This document shows, piece after piece, positions 45,965 through 58,407 of a stretch of 64,000 nucleotides of DNA. The stretch is taken from the NCBI GenBank assembly GCA_000733355.1, contig JNVV01000041.1, forward strand, positions 289,589 through 353,588, in the 5' to 3' direction. The DNA comes from Falciphora oryzae (taxonomy: Eukaryota > Ascomycota > Sordariomycetes > Magnaporthales > Magnaporthaceae). The position numbers were made by a program, and so were the translations under genes. Every line of letters starts with the position of its first letter. The stretch's first letter is position 1. The notes under the pieces were generated by a model. It was not told the origin of the DNA. It saw nothing but the letters and a program-made list of their open reading frames with translations, and searched no databases.

Positions 45965-47648
45965 CTAATCCTTCTTCTCGCCAAACTTCTGTTGTATCGC
46001 CCGGATCTGCTCCTCGACGTTGACGTTCTGCAGGTGCGCGATGTGGGCCTGGCTCTTGCCGTCCGGGTTGCCGTCGTAGCTGTTAATGGCCGCCTTTTTG
46101 CGCCGCGCCATCTCCTCCTCGGACAGCGGCTGGCCCGTGACGCTGTCGAAGACGTCGGTCCGCTGGCTGGCCAGCCGCTTCAGGTTGTTGGCCGCGTCCG
46201 CCGTCGCCATGTTTGTCGTGGCGTAGCGCGACTCGGCCTTTGCCTTTTGCTCCTTCCACCTCGGGTCCAGGAGCTCGACTGCCATGTTGCAACGTGGTCA
46301 GTCTTTTTGTTTGTCTCGTGTGTTTCCGTTGAATAGAAGCACTCCGTGGCAGCAACTTACTTCGCATGTGCTCCTCCAGTTCCGACATGAGGACTTGCTC
46401 GTTACACCTTGGGCAGATGGCCAGCTGTCCTGCCGCCTTGGGCCCGCGGGCGGCTGCCTTGGGGACGTAGTTCTCCTTGATCTTGACGGGCGCCACGCTT
46501 GGCCTGGCCTGCGCCTGCGCCTCCTGAACGCGCGCCCGCGCCTGCTCGCGCTCTTGTATCCTCCGCACCTCCTCCTCGTCCTGGACGGGGCCGGCATAGG
46601 CCCGTTGCTGCTGCGGAGACGGCCCGGGATGGACCGGGAGGTCGTGTGCGTTCTGTTGCGGTTGCGGCTGCGCCGGCTGCGGCTTGACCGGGTGGGCGTT
46701 GTAGTTGGTGTCTTCAAAGGGGAAGGCCTCCTCGATGCGCAGGGCGCTGAGGGAGAAGTTCTTCTTCTCCTCGAGCGAGGCGTACTGGATGTCGTTGAGG
46801 GTAGTGGGGGGCGGCAGGGCGATGGACTCGTCGGCCTCGGAGAATGTGATGGTCTCGACGACGACAAAGTCGTTCCAGTCGATGCGCGCAAAGTCGACCT
46901 TCTTCTTCTCCTCGAGCGCCTCCTCCTTCTGGCGCTGCTGCGCCTGCCAGGCGGCGTAGGCGGCGCGCTGCCGGGCGCGCTCGAGCACGCTGGAGCGATC
47001 CTCGGCGTTGCGGCGCAGGGCGGCGACGCGGGCCTCCTGCGCGCGCGAGCCGTCGCCGTCCATGCCGCCCTCCTTGAGTATGGTGGCGTACTGGTCGACG
47101 GTGTGCTGGAAGAAGTTGTGGAAGGTGTGGTTCGGAATGAGGAACTGGAACTGCGGGTTCTTGGCCTCGCGCTGGGCCAGCTGGGTCTGGAACTGGCGGC
47201 CGTTGCGGGCGATGAAGAGGGCCGTCAGGCGCAGCACCTCGACGTCCTTCTGGTTCATGCGCGGCATCTTGGCCGAGAACTCAAAGTCGGGCGGCTTCGG
47301 CGGGCCCTTGTCCTCCACCTCGACCGGCTCGGCCTGCTTTGCCGCGTCGCCCGCGCGCCCGGCCGCGACGGCGGTGCCGCGCCCAGCCTTGTACTCGGCC
47401 TTGCGCCACTCGTAGTACGGATGGTAGGGGTCGTCGCTGTTCACGACGAAGCCAAACTTTGGGTTGGTGCCGTGGTTCTCGCGCAGGCGCTGCTCGATGC
47501 CCAGGCCTCCGCGCACCACGTAGCCAGCCGTCTTCTCGATGACCTCGCGGATCTCACCCGGCGGAGGAATGATGACGCCCTCGGGCGGCTTGATGTTATC
47601 AAGCTGTGCCGCCGCCGCCGCCGCCGCTGCGTCCCCGTTTGCCGCCAT
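45965..47648 (-). CDS. SF3A1: Splicing factor 3A subunit 1 (SF3A1/Prp21/Sap114)
   Basis: Two exons, 47648-46361 and 46278-45965, give 533 residues; the 82-nt intron has GTAAGT and CAG. Two SURP modules are clear: IREVIEKTAGYVVRGGLGIE with PYYEWRKAEY, and LRLTALFIARNGRQFQTQLA with FLIPNHTFHNFF. The central PRP21-like region follows (VDFARIDWNDFVVVETITF), then a single zinc-finger-like CPRCNEQVLMSELEEHMR and the C-terminal block ELLDPRWKEQKAKAESRY, NLKRLASQRTDVFDSVTG. The protein belongs to the SF3a part of U2 snRNP and is needed for branch-site recognition. The C-terminal ubiquitin-like domain of animal SF3A1 is absent here. An alanine run near residue 8 is probably variable. Confidence 0.93.
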
Positions 47649-50600
47649 CTCGAGGGGTAGTTATTGACTCCCCTCCCTCCTTGGCCCCCTCCCCGATTCC
47701 TCCCTCGCTTGTTCTCTCGCTCTCCCCCTCGTCACACCCCGCCGCTTGCTACCGCGGGTTTGCCTGGTTCAGATGTCCGTCGAGGATGGGATCGATTATG
47801 GCCACAGGTTGCGTGAGAGACTGAGATCTAGCAAAAAGTCCCTTTCCGAATGCGAGCATGTGTCGCAAACGAGGCAATTAGAGGGACAAGGGCGACGGGC
47901 GGCAGTGGGCGGTGGATTTATCGCGCCGTGTCGAGTCGAGGCTGCCGTTTCGGTCTCGATAGATGGGTCGGTGGTCGAGGGTCCAATCAACCCACGCGAC
48001 TTGTGGGCGCGATCCAATTGAATCTGCGCCGCCAAGACCTCGTGCAGCGACAGGATGCGCCGTGTCACGTGAAGAGGCTGAGAGGAAGCTTCCCCGGCTG
48101 TGTGGCGCTGTGGCTGGTAACAACGACTCCCTTGGAGCGCCTCTGTGCGTAGGCATTTCCATTCATCCAATCCAGCCAAGCACTCCGTAACACCCGATCG
48201 CGAGCAAAAAGCATGTCGACTCCTTCGCAGGGGCAATCTCGTTCCAGATTGGCATTTGACAGCGGCAGGAATCATTTTGTTATTCATGCCTAGACAGACT
48301 TACACGGCAGCGGGAACGCCCGCGGCACTGAGAGAAGTGCATGGTCCTTCTGTCAAACCTCCTGTCAGATAGCCCGGGACCACGGCAGCTTCCCTGAACA
48401 ACGCGGCTAAGGATCGACAGGCCGAACATCACTCCCTAGGTACCCAACTAGGCACACACATCCATTCTTGTTTTATTTATAAAACACATAATAGAAAATG
48501 CAGACCGGCCAGATGTATTTTTAGTACCGGCTTGGCAAAATATGATGTGTAAAATGTGATTCTCCTAAAGGGTGCGAATAGACCCAGAGGAAAAATGGGG
48601 GGAAAAAACAAAAGAAAAAAAAAACAACAGCACTCAATCTCCCCACCGTGACCACTCGCCTAGATGCCGCCTCCCGCAGGGCAGTAGAGCTAGAGAGCGC
48701 GTAGATGCTAGCCTTGCTAACACCCCAGGAATGGACCGCAGTTCTGTCTTCCGCCCACCGGGGCTCGAACCAGGGACCTCGCAGACTCATTACCTGAGGG
48801 CTCCGAAGAGCCTCAGGTAATGATGGTAGTCGGTTTACCGACCACGCCATCTGTCCCCGGCGTGTTGTTGTTGAGGAACAGCGGCGGGGTTCTCGCTGAT
48901 AAGGGAAGGAACGAGGCCACCAGGCGAGCATCGGATTGGCCGAGAGCAGGAGGAGACCGCCGGGCAAACAATACGAAGCCGGGTGGCAACGGCCCCGAGG
49001 AGGCGGTTGGGACCCACTCCGTCGTTTGGGGAGACTGATGGTTGGCCCAGGTAGTTCTACTGCCGGAGCAGAGCCTCCTGATAGAAGAGAGCTTCAGTAT
49101 TGTGCTTTTGGAGCCCGGAGCGGTGGGGTGTGGCTCTTGGGCAGGAGCGCAAGCCGCACTTCGTGCTATGTCCTACCGTTGAGGGAGGCAAAAGGGTAGG
49201 CTACCGCGGCCTGTGGTGGGATTAGGCCATTTTCCCTCCCGAATACTGGCACATCGACGTCTGCTCGTGCTGCCTTTGTAGCTGGTCCCGAGGGAATGTT
49301 TTTAAGCACAAAGCATTCGCGTTTGACTTGCCAGAAACCTCACCAGATCCATGGCTGACGTGGCTGACGCTGCTCGCTCAAGACAGTACGCGGCCCTAGA
49401 AAAGCGTGCCCAGTAACGAAACGTACACGCTTAGTTCAATGAAAGGCTTGTGTTTGTCAGAATAGATCCCTTCATGGCTGTTTTGCGCCCGCCAAGCTGA
49501 TGCCATATTATATTGCTAGGCAGCAGAACCCTGCTCTTTTGGAATCTGCGTAAGTGTTTAGGCCCGGCATCCCGCAGCTAGTCGTGATTGTAGATAGGCT
49601 AGAATGAGTAGTCGCAACAGATCTGTATGCAGCTTGTAGCCAGCTGTCCGCGTTGCAGTCAGGGTCCTCGAGGCCGCTTTTGGGTGATGAGATGTACAGC
49701 CCCTTGGTCCTCGGCCAGCACTGCTAAGAAGACAATGACTCCTTTATCCTCCGGAATAAACATGCGTACAGGTCATTCGACCGCCGAAATGGTCTCGAGC
49801 TTGCTCCGCCACTGTCCTGCGACAGGAGGACAAATCATGGGCGGTGACATGCGACCCGACCGCAGTATCGATACTATTCGGCGAATTCTCCACGACTTGG
49901 AGGTAGATATGGACATAGGTATGGATGTATTCTCCTAGCTGATAGTCCAACTGTCGTCTGCTTTACAAAGATCAGCCGCCGGGTTTCTTCTGTCCTGACA
50001 TTGACCATGGTCATCTCAATGTCCTGTCCGGCGCGCTGGAGATGAGCCCCTGAAAGAAGGAAGTGGTATACTGGAGATACCGAGCAAGACTATCGTCAAT
50101 ATCATGGCACTCTGTTCGCGACAGTGTCTATATTTCTACGGTTCAGCTCGTACGACGACAATCGGTGTGGTGTTCACTCATCGAGGGGTCCTTGCTGCGG
50201 GGTCAACATCTCGATGTAAACAAGGGGAAGGGGAGCTGCTGTATCGTTTGGTGTCTATCTTATGTCCCTCCCGAAGGTACAAAACGAGCGCCACAGCTGA
50301 CGACGCGTGGTTTAGAAAAGAGCGCCCGATGGCGGCACACGAGGTTGCATGATCAGCGGCGGTTCTTGTGGCCGTGCCCTGTTGAGTTGAGACCCTGGGT
50401 TCCAGACCGGCTCCAGACTTGGCGACGGCCAGTGGCCCGAACCTGGAATCCAGGGGGCTCGAGGTCAAACCTCAAAATCTAGCTTCTCACGATGTGTCAG
50501 TACTGACGGCGCGAGTATACACCATAGTAAGCGACATTTTGTTCGGGTGGTCTCCCGGGGTCGATGATCGCCTGTTGCCTTAGGTTGCGGGGTGCCCGCA

Positions 50601-51796
50601 TCTGGACGGATGTCGTCGGGCTCGCGATACCCAGCCCCCTAAAAAAAAAAAAAACAATGAGGGGGCCGTTTCTCAACGCATTGAATCTGCCACATGGATT
50701 TTTAGTGGTGCTTCAGCTTCTAGGCGTTGGACGGGAGCACCAGGGCCTCCATGCCGGCCACAACGTGCGAGTGGGAAGACTGCCAGTGACGTGAGACTCA
50801 TGTCCAAATTCTCACGAGAGAGTTCGCCCGTCCTGACGCGAGCCCGCTCACACCACCACCCCAACTCCAGCCTAGTTTCTTGCTCCCACGCAACGGCCGC
50901 CCGGAACGGCCACAGCGCGCAGCCAACGGCAAAACAATAGGAACGAAGAATACACGACTGGCCTGCCTGCAACCGGGCCCCGCCAACATCCAGGCGCGGG
51001 ATTCCACGGCAAACGCAAACAGCAGCCACGGACGGTGCCGGACTGTACTACAGCATCTCCATCTAGTCGAGGTCCATGCTTTTTGGGTTATGCCGTGCAT
51101 GCATGCCGGTACCCGACGCCGTCGTTTTGGTTTTTGATATTGTGGCCGCATGCTTGGTGGTGGTGATGGTGGTGGTGGTGGTGAATAGGGGCAGGTTCTA
51201 TTTTGTTGCTATTGTCTGTCCCGGCAGGCCTCACGTCACGGCTTGCCTATTGTGGCGAGCGAGGAGGACGGCAAGTCAAGTCTGGAGGAAGGTTTGCAGC
51301 CTGTCTCCCATTGGCCCCCAGGGGCCGGTTGCTCGCGCCTGCCAGGACGGGGTCGGGTTGCTCCTATTGTGGTTATTGAGCTCCTCCACTTCTCGAGGGC
51401 CCCTTCCTGGCCGGGTTATTGTGCCCGTCTTCAATAGAGAGTGGGCACTTGATACGGTGTGGGTGGCCCGGATGCAGGCCCAGCCTTCTCTTAAATAGGC
51501 TGGGGGTCCGTTGCTTTTTTCTCGTGCACGCCAGACGAGACATCCATCTCCCACTCGCTCCACCCAGCAATGCACGCCACAAACCCATGCTGAGTCTTAG
51601 TGCGCCTGCTCCCTTCCCACGTCGCGTTTGGTTTGTGCCACCCGCCATTTCCAAGACTCCCCTCAACACCACCACCACTTGAACCACCACCACCACCCAG
51701 AAATCTCGCCCCGACGCGTCGCTTCCCTGTATATTGACGTCCATCCTTCGGCTGCAGCCGACATTGCTGCAATTCATCGCGTTTTCCCCCGCCGAC
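47649..51796. other. 4.1-kb divergent spacer, SF3A1 to ASH-1
   Basis: No supported protein gene. It includes a tRNA-like segment (48757-48850), an AT-rich stretch around 48440-48560, an A run of about 14 at 50641-50654 and a GTG-rich microsatellite near 51155-51182. Both promoters lie within it. The leader of ASH-1 (about 51520-51796) is C/T-rich on the plus strand and contains an ATG in frame with the gene at 51734, 63 bases upstream of the start chosen here. Confidence 0.5.
48757..48850 (-). other. tRNA-like or tRNA-derived segment with strong hairpin
   Basis: On the minus strand the order is an A-box-like TGGCGTGGTCGG (48849-48838) inside a GTCGGT/ACCGAC D-arm-like hairpin, then a 12-bp perfect inverted repeat (CATTACCTGAGG at 48788-48799 with CCTCAGGTAATG at 48811-48822), then a B-box GGTTCGAGCC (48771-48762). 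A matching acceptor stem was not found and the T-arm has one mismatch. A SINE or tRNA pseudogene is more likely than a working tRNA, though an intron-containing tRNA is not excluded. Confidence 0.45.
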
Positions 51797-54700
51797 ATGG
51801 CCGACATGCTCGCGCTGGACTCCGAGTCCAGCTTTGCTGGCGCGCCCACAGACTCGAGCTCCAACAGCGCGTCTCTGAGCTCGACACCCCCCACAAGCGT
51901 TTCCGACAGCATCAGCCTGGCCTCAGAGCCTCAGAAACCGGAAATTGAGACGGTCATTGCCCTGCTCGAGCAGCCCGGCATCGTCTCCGCCCCCGGCACC
52001 GGCGCCGAGCGCGCCACCCCCCTCCTCGATGCCGTCCGCTCCCAGACACCCTGCCAGGAGACCACACCCACGCGTCCCCGTCGCTCTCGCGCATCGGCCC
52101 CGGTCTATAACATTGCGAAGCTGAGCGGGACCGACCGACACGGAAGGCGACGTTCCAAAGGAGACGTGGTCAGGGATGGGCCAAGGGGCACCGTACTGGC
52201 GTCGCAAGCCGCGGTCGAGGCCGTGTTTGTCGCCCCGGAGCCTGCAGCGAAGAACGAGATAGTGGTTGAGCACCCTGGGGGTATTGCCAAGGACGGCGCC
52301 GCACCTGTGGACCGCGACTGGTCCGTCGACCGCCTTGACACCCCCAAGTCGGCACGAACTCAACCCCGCAGAGATGCCACCAAGGCTGCACCCAAAACCG
52401 CGCCCAGAAAGTCCATGAAGGCCTCTAGCCCAGCCATCTCGCGCAGGTCGACTCGTCTGTCGGGTCCAGTGACCGAGTCACTGACCACCCAGCTCGCAAA
52501 CATGGGCAAGCGCGCGCGCAAGGCCTTTGAGCAGACACACCCAACCATCCTCAGAGAGCTGAAGCGGTTAGCAGACACGAAGGAATTTGCCAAGGTCGAG
52601 GACGAGCCGGTTCTGCAAACTGTCTGGCGCAACGGAAAGTTCTATGACCCCAGAGTCGCTGCCGCCGAAGAAAAGGCCAAGGCCGAGCTTGAGGCTGCCA
52701 AGCGGGCAAAGGTCGAGCTGGAGAAGGAGACCGAGCCCAATGCGCAGGAGGCGGAGTTGTCGCGCAAGAAGGGCCGGACGGACGGGGCCGACTCGGCGGA
52801 TGCGACTGCCAAGAAAGTGAGGCGTCCCAAGAAATGGCTAGAAAAGGGCCTATACGCCGGACAGGATGCGCCACACGACCCCCTTGCCGGCCTCTCAGGC
52901 CTGGATAAGAAACTGCTTTCCCTGCTTCCAGAGTTTTCGGAACCCGTACTTCCCAACAAGGCTCTGCCGTTCCCCATGTATGGCGGTCTCCGTCTTTTGC
53001 TCAACGGCCGCGACTTCAAACTCCCCTTTGATGTGTGCCACCCCCTGATGGAACAGCCAAAGCCCAAGGAGTGGCGCAAAATCACAAAGAGTGAGCATAT
53101 CGCCCCCGCACAGGGCATGCATCATCAAGTTTTGCTAATGCTCATCTACAGGCCGGTTCGTGGGTGATTCACTGTCTTACTGGAAGAAGAACACGTACTA
53201 CGACCGCTCGGTATGCGTCTGCACGTCAGCCGACGGTTGCGGCGAGCACTGCCTGAACCGCTCTGTCCTGTACGAATGCAACGAGGAGAACTGCAACGTG
53301 GGCCGCGAGTTCTGCAAGAACCGTGCATTCCAGGATCTGCAGGACCGCACCAAGACGGGTGGCAGCTACCGCGTGGGTGTCGAGGTCTACCACACGGGCG
53401 ACCGTGGCTTCGGGGTCCGCGCGAATCGCTGCTTCGAGCCCGGCCAGATCATCATGGAGTACGCCGGAGAGATCATCACCGAGGAAGAATGCGACCGCCG
53501 CATGAACGAGGTCTACAAGGACAAACAGGTACGTATCGTCAACACAGAGAATATGGCTCGTCACGTGAGGAAAATTTCTGACCGAGTCTCGATGTGACAG
53601 TGCTACTATCTGATGTCCTTTGACCAGAATATGATTCTCGATGCTACTACTGGCAGCATCGCGAGGTTTGTGAATCATTCATGTTCTCCAAATTGCCGCA
53701 TGATCAAGTGGATCGTCTCGGGCGTCCCCAGGATGGCCCTCTTCGCCGGCGACCGCCAGATCCAGACCGGAGACGAGCTCACGTACGACTACAACTTCGA
53801 CCCCTTTTCCGCTAAGAACGTGCAAAAGTGTCTTTGCGGTAGTGACAACTGCCGTGGTGTGCTTGGGCCGAAGACGCGGAACGACAACGCCAAGAAGGCA
53901 GCGGCAGCGGCAGCGGCGAAGGACTCGGTTAGCGCCAAGGTCAAGGCCGGCAAACGCAAGATTAAGGATCTGCTGAGTGCCCCTGACGATGAGTCCGAAA
54001 CTGGTAGCATGAAAAAGCGCAAGCTCCAGGCTGGTGAGGGCCTCAAGCGGTCAATCTCTTCGGCGAGCCTGAAGGTTGCCCAGGGCGCCGCCAAGCTCAA
54101 GCGCAGTGTGTCGTCCATAACCGTGACGACCACCAAGGCAGCCGTGGCGCTCATGACAGCCTCTGCATCTTCGAGCACGTCTGGCACGCCTCGCTCGGGC
54201 AAGGGAAGCATAAAGAAGTCAGTGACGCGGCGCGCCAGCACGTCAACGCTGCTCAGCAAGGTCATGAAAAACAAGGGCTCGCCCAAGTCAAAAGCGAAGA
54301 CATCGCCAGCGGGCTCGGCCACGAAGAGGAAGTCGGCGCTGGCATCCAAGTCAGAAACCATAGTGGCGGCCACCACACCCACGGGCGGAAAGGGCAGAGG
54401 CAGAGGCGCAAAGGCCCAGACGCCATCATCGCGTAGGAAGAGCGGGAAGGGCGAGATCGTGGTCGGGGTGCGCGAACCCGCGACCGGCTCGCCGCGTAGC
54501 CGTAAGCCCTCGGCCAAAGCGCTCGCGGCGGCGGCGGACGAGATCAAGGTAGCCTCATCGGCGCTCAGGCCCACATCGGGTGGCGGCATCAAGAAGAACC
54601 GAAAGACGACGTCCCCTAGCGCCAAGACCAAGGCGGCAGCGTCAAAGCTCACAAGGACTAAGTCCATGAGGCAGACTCTGGTCTCGGCCTTTTCCGGAGC

Positions 54701-54917
54701 GCGCAAGACAACAGGATCATGGCGGCGTAAGAGCGCCCAGAGCACCACCAGCGAGAACGACGCATATGCGATCCCCACCACCCCTGAGCCCGAGGAATCC
54801 GACCATGAACCGACACCCATGCCTCGGTCTCCTCCCGCCGCCGGCCGCAGCGGGCTCGACATTACGGCTCGCTATGCCCAGGTCCGCCTGGTCCCCAAGG
54901 ACGACGACGACGAGTGA
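51797..54917 (+). CDS. ash-1: ASH1-type histone H3K36 methyltransferase
   Basis: Exons 51797-53090, 53152-53528 and 53601-54917 give 995 residues; both introns (61 and 72 nt) keep phase. The start MADMLALDSESSFAG was preferred to the upstream in-frame ATG. A disordered N-terminal half leads to the AWS domain (CVCTSADGCGEHCLNRSVLY, ECNEENCNVGREFCKNRAF). The SET domain follows with GFGVRA, IIMEYAGEIITEEEC, ARFVNHSCSPNCRM and DELTYDYNFDPF, then post-SET KCLCGSDNCRGVLG. The C-terminal third is Lys/Ser/Ala-rich. AWS-SET-postSET with this spacing marks the ASH1/SETD2 branch. The lack of SRI and WW domains and the basic tail favour ASH1 over SET-2. ASH1 methylates H3K36 in poorly transcribed chromatin in fungi. 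Confidence 0.88.
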
Positions 54918-57900
54918 GCGCGACCTGCCCAGAAAGGCGAGGAGAAGCCCAGAGACCGCGCATGTTGCCTAAGTTTCTGCTGATGATATTGTCTCGGTCG
55001 AGGTCAACGAGACGCGTGTGGATGCAATGGCGTTGGAGCCCTGAGTTCGAGTTCAAGCATCTACCCCAATCAAGCACGGCGAGGGGCATTGAGACATCAA
55101 GAGCACGCCCGTTCTTGATAACACTCCCATGGTCGGGCCTGTCGGTCTGACACCGACCTACACTCTGCCAGGATTCAACTTCCTGACAAGGCTTGCTGCG
55201 GGACGTGTTGCCTCTTGCCGCGTTATTATTCAACAGCCATCAAGGAAACCGTGTCACTACTGATTGCCCAACTTCTGTCGCGGGTGGAGCGGACATGAGG
55301 GAGAGATATTATCTAATTTTCCATATTTTTTTCTTAGCTTTTGTTTTCTCGCCCGGGAAAAAGCCTCGGTCTCATCTGTACTTTATCTTTACGTTTTCTC
55401 TCTGGTTTTGACAGCTGGCACTGGCGTACTATCTTTATCTTGAATCGTTTTTTTTTTTCCCCCTCTCCGTCTTGGTGATTTGCCATCCTCTTTCCTTCTC
55501 GGCTATTGCGGAAAAAAAGGAGGGCTCGGGAGGGGTGGAAATGTATCCCAGGTGGCACACGCGCGGATCTCTGGCCTGGCCACTTTCGGCGTAAGATAGG
55601 ACAAGGGATAATAGAAAGTTCTTTTTTGAAGTGCTTGAGTAACGTGATGCGCCACAGCCCAAGTAGAATGGCCTTCGGGGACCTCGGGCATCGAGAAGAG
55701 GATACCGGCATGTGTATCCATTCCTGCCTTCCGAGACCACTCGGTAGTGCCTTGCCGCTCTACCCGACAATCCTGTTGCCTTTTCTTTGCGGGGCATCAA
55801 ACATCACTCAGCCGAAGTTCAGGATTTCCGGCCAAGCCCGCGGGAGACCAGCCACAAAAAAACAGGCACCGTAAGCCTACCTGCTTNNNNNNNNNNNNNN
55901 NNNNNNNNNNNNNNNNNNNNNNNNNNNNNNNNNNNNNNNNNNNNNNNNNNNNNNNNNNNNNNNNNNNNNNNNNNNNNNNNNNNNNNNNNNNNNNNNNNNN
56001 NNNNNNNNNNNNNNNNNNNNNNNNNNNNNNNNNNNNNNNNNNNNNNNNNNNNNNNNNNNNNNNNNNNNNNNNNNNNNNNNNNNNNNNNNNNNNNNNNNNN
56101 NNNNNNNNNNNNNNNNNNNNNNNNNNNNNNNNNNNNNNNNNNNNNNNNNNNNNNNNNNNNNNNNNNNNNNNNNNNNNNNNNNNNNNNNNNNNNNNNNNNN
56201 NNNNNNNNNNNNNNNNNNNNNNNNNNNNNNNNNNNNNNNNNNNNNNNNNNNNNNNNNNNNNNNNNNNNNNNNNNNNNNNNNNNNNNNNNNNNNNNNNNNN
56301 NNNNNNNNNNNNNNNNNNNNNNNNNNNNNNNNNNNNNNNNNNNNNNNNNNNNNNNNNNNNTCCATCTGTCGTTGCGGGGTAATAGGTCAGCTGTCTCCAT
56401 CTCGTGCAAGAGATATGTCCGTGATCACGGGTAACAGCATATGGATGATGATGATGGTGATGATGGTGGTGGTGGTGGCCGGCGGGGGATGAGAGAGAGA
56501 CAAAAAAAAAAAAGAGATAAATAACATAAATGAGCAGAAAAGAGAGAGACAGAGAAAAAAAGCCCCAGCATGGTACAGACGCAAGCGGCTAGCCAAACAG
56601 GGAAGGTAGGGAGACTGTGTGTCACAAAGACCAAGCGGAAAGGAAGGGGTGGTCAGTGTAACCGTCACAGGAGTAGTCACACCGACCTACCGCCCAGCAC
56701 ATACCTATCTACGCACACGCCCCCTCCCCTGTCCCCTACTCTTCCTCTCGCCGCGCCGTAGCCTACACCTCCATCGGGGCACAGAGCGCAGGATCGGACG
56801 AGAAAGGGCAGGCGCGTGGGAGGGAGGGGCCGCCACCTACCCACCACCCCTGGAGATCCCGTCGGGATGGGCTCGCCTGGTGCGACTCGACAGGCGTGTA
56901 ATTGGTGTGCGGGGTGGCGTTTCCTTGGCCGCGCGCGTGGGAGGACATGGTCGTACAGCAGACACGGGGAGGAGAGAAGGGATAAGGAGAGGAGAACAGA
57001 GAGTACTGGTTTCCGATCTGCTGGTGTGTTTTCTATTTGTTTTCTTTCTCCACATGTGGAACGAGCAGAGGAGCGGCGAGCCAAGAGATGACAGACGGTG
57101 AAATATCGTATTGTGGAGGAATAGATTCTCCGTATGGGAACGAGGCGTGTAAAGCAATAAAAGAGGCTTCGATGGCCACGTGGGGTGCAGTAAAGCCGGC
57201 GCAGGGAGGTACCTGGGGACGCCCTAATACCAGTAGACAGATAAGCACTAGAGCATGAAAACGGGTCTGGCCGTGCGAGGCTCGGGAGGCAGAGGCCCGT
57301 CAAGTGTCTCGCCGCGGTTAGGTCGTGGGGATTCCTTGTGGCAGCCGTGGCCCTTGTCTTGTCCGCCTGGGCAAAGAAGGAGAAAGTGGAGAGGAGAGAA
57401 TGCTTACACAAGAAGCCGGATCCTCCCGCGTGCAATCGTCATACCAACAAGCTATCGTGAGATACACAGGGAGTGAGTGGCATGGCAATACCTGTGTCGC
57501 CAGCAGGTTCTGGGTGTTTTGATCCGGGATCTAACAATCACAATTTGTCTGAAGGGCGGGCGGACATGAGTGATATTAAAGACTATTGTGTGCTGTAGGT
57601 TTGCGGGCTAGATAGGAAAGATAGATCATGAGCCAGCATGGGAAAGCAGATAAGCTAGCCCAGGAGGACAACACCATGAAGTCATAATCTCGTGGAAATA
57701 TGAACAAGCGACTGGTAATTTTCGCGTAGGCAAGGGAATAAGGAGAATAAAAGGATATTGAAAGGGCAAAATAAGTAGAAAAATTTGACCAATATGCCCA
57801 CGGGATGAATCCAAAACATGCCCAAGACAACAGAAACAGCCTCGCGGCGGATGGTATCCAGAGGAGTTCATTCAGGAAAGGAAGCCAATACGTAAACCCC

Positions 57901-58407
57901 TACAACAGGAAGAATTTACAAGCGCCACCATCCCAAATCACTTCCTCCAAAGGGGGGCGGGCGTTAATATAAGGGGAAGAAATAGAAAGAAAGTTGACGA
58001 GAAGCATGATGCGAAGATATACTAAGAAGCACAACGATGTAGGAAAATGTGGTGGGTGATGTTGGTAGATGGACAACGAGTGTTCAATCTGGGAGTGGCT
58101 GTGACCGTCGGGGATGTGATGGGATAAAAGAAGAGGGAAGGGGAAAAAACGAAGACCAACGACCACGGGCTTGGGTCATGGCAGCAACTTCGTTGCGCCA
58201 CCTGACTTCTCATCGCAGCGGACCCTGACTGCCTCTCCGAATTTTTGTTTGTTGATTCGTGGTATCTCCGGCAGTGCGATATGTGCACTCTCTTTTCTCC
58301 CGCCCGAGGCGGGGGTTCAGTGTCCCTTCTGCACAAGATGGAAGCTCGCTCTTCCCCTTGTGCAGAGCGGAACCTCATTTTCCCTTTTGCCCGAAGACGG
58401 AAGGGCC
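54918..58407. other. Convergent spacer with assembly gap
   Basis: No supported gene lies between the 3' ends of ash-1 and the palmitoyltransferase. A run of 474 N occupies 55887-56360. The right part (57530-58170) is AT-richer than the rest. A GATGATGAT/GGTGGT microsatellite lies at about 56440-56478. Confidence 0.5.
55887..56360. other. Assembly gap (474 N)
   Basis: Run of N; content unknown. Confidence 0.98.

Noticed and set aside
46284..47660. 458-codon plus-strand open frame
   Set aside because: Antisense shadow of SF3A1, which has clear SURP domains on the minus strand.
51734..51796. Upstream ATG in frame with ash-1
   Set aside because: Possible start, but MADMLALDSESS at 51797 begins the acidic/Ser-rich N-terminus more naturally; the upstream part looks like leader sequence.
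53789..54862. 357-codon minus-strand open frame
   Set aside because: Antisense shadow of the ASH-1 C-terminal region.
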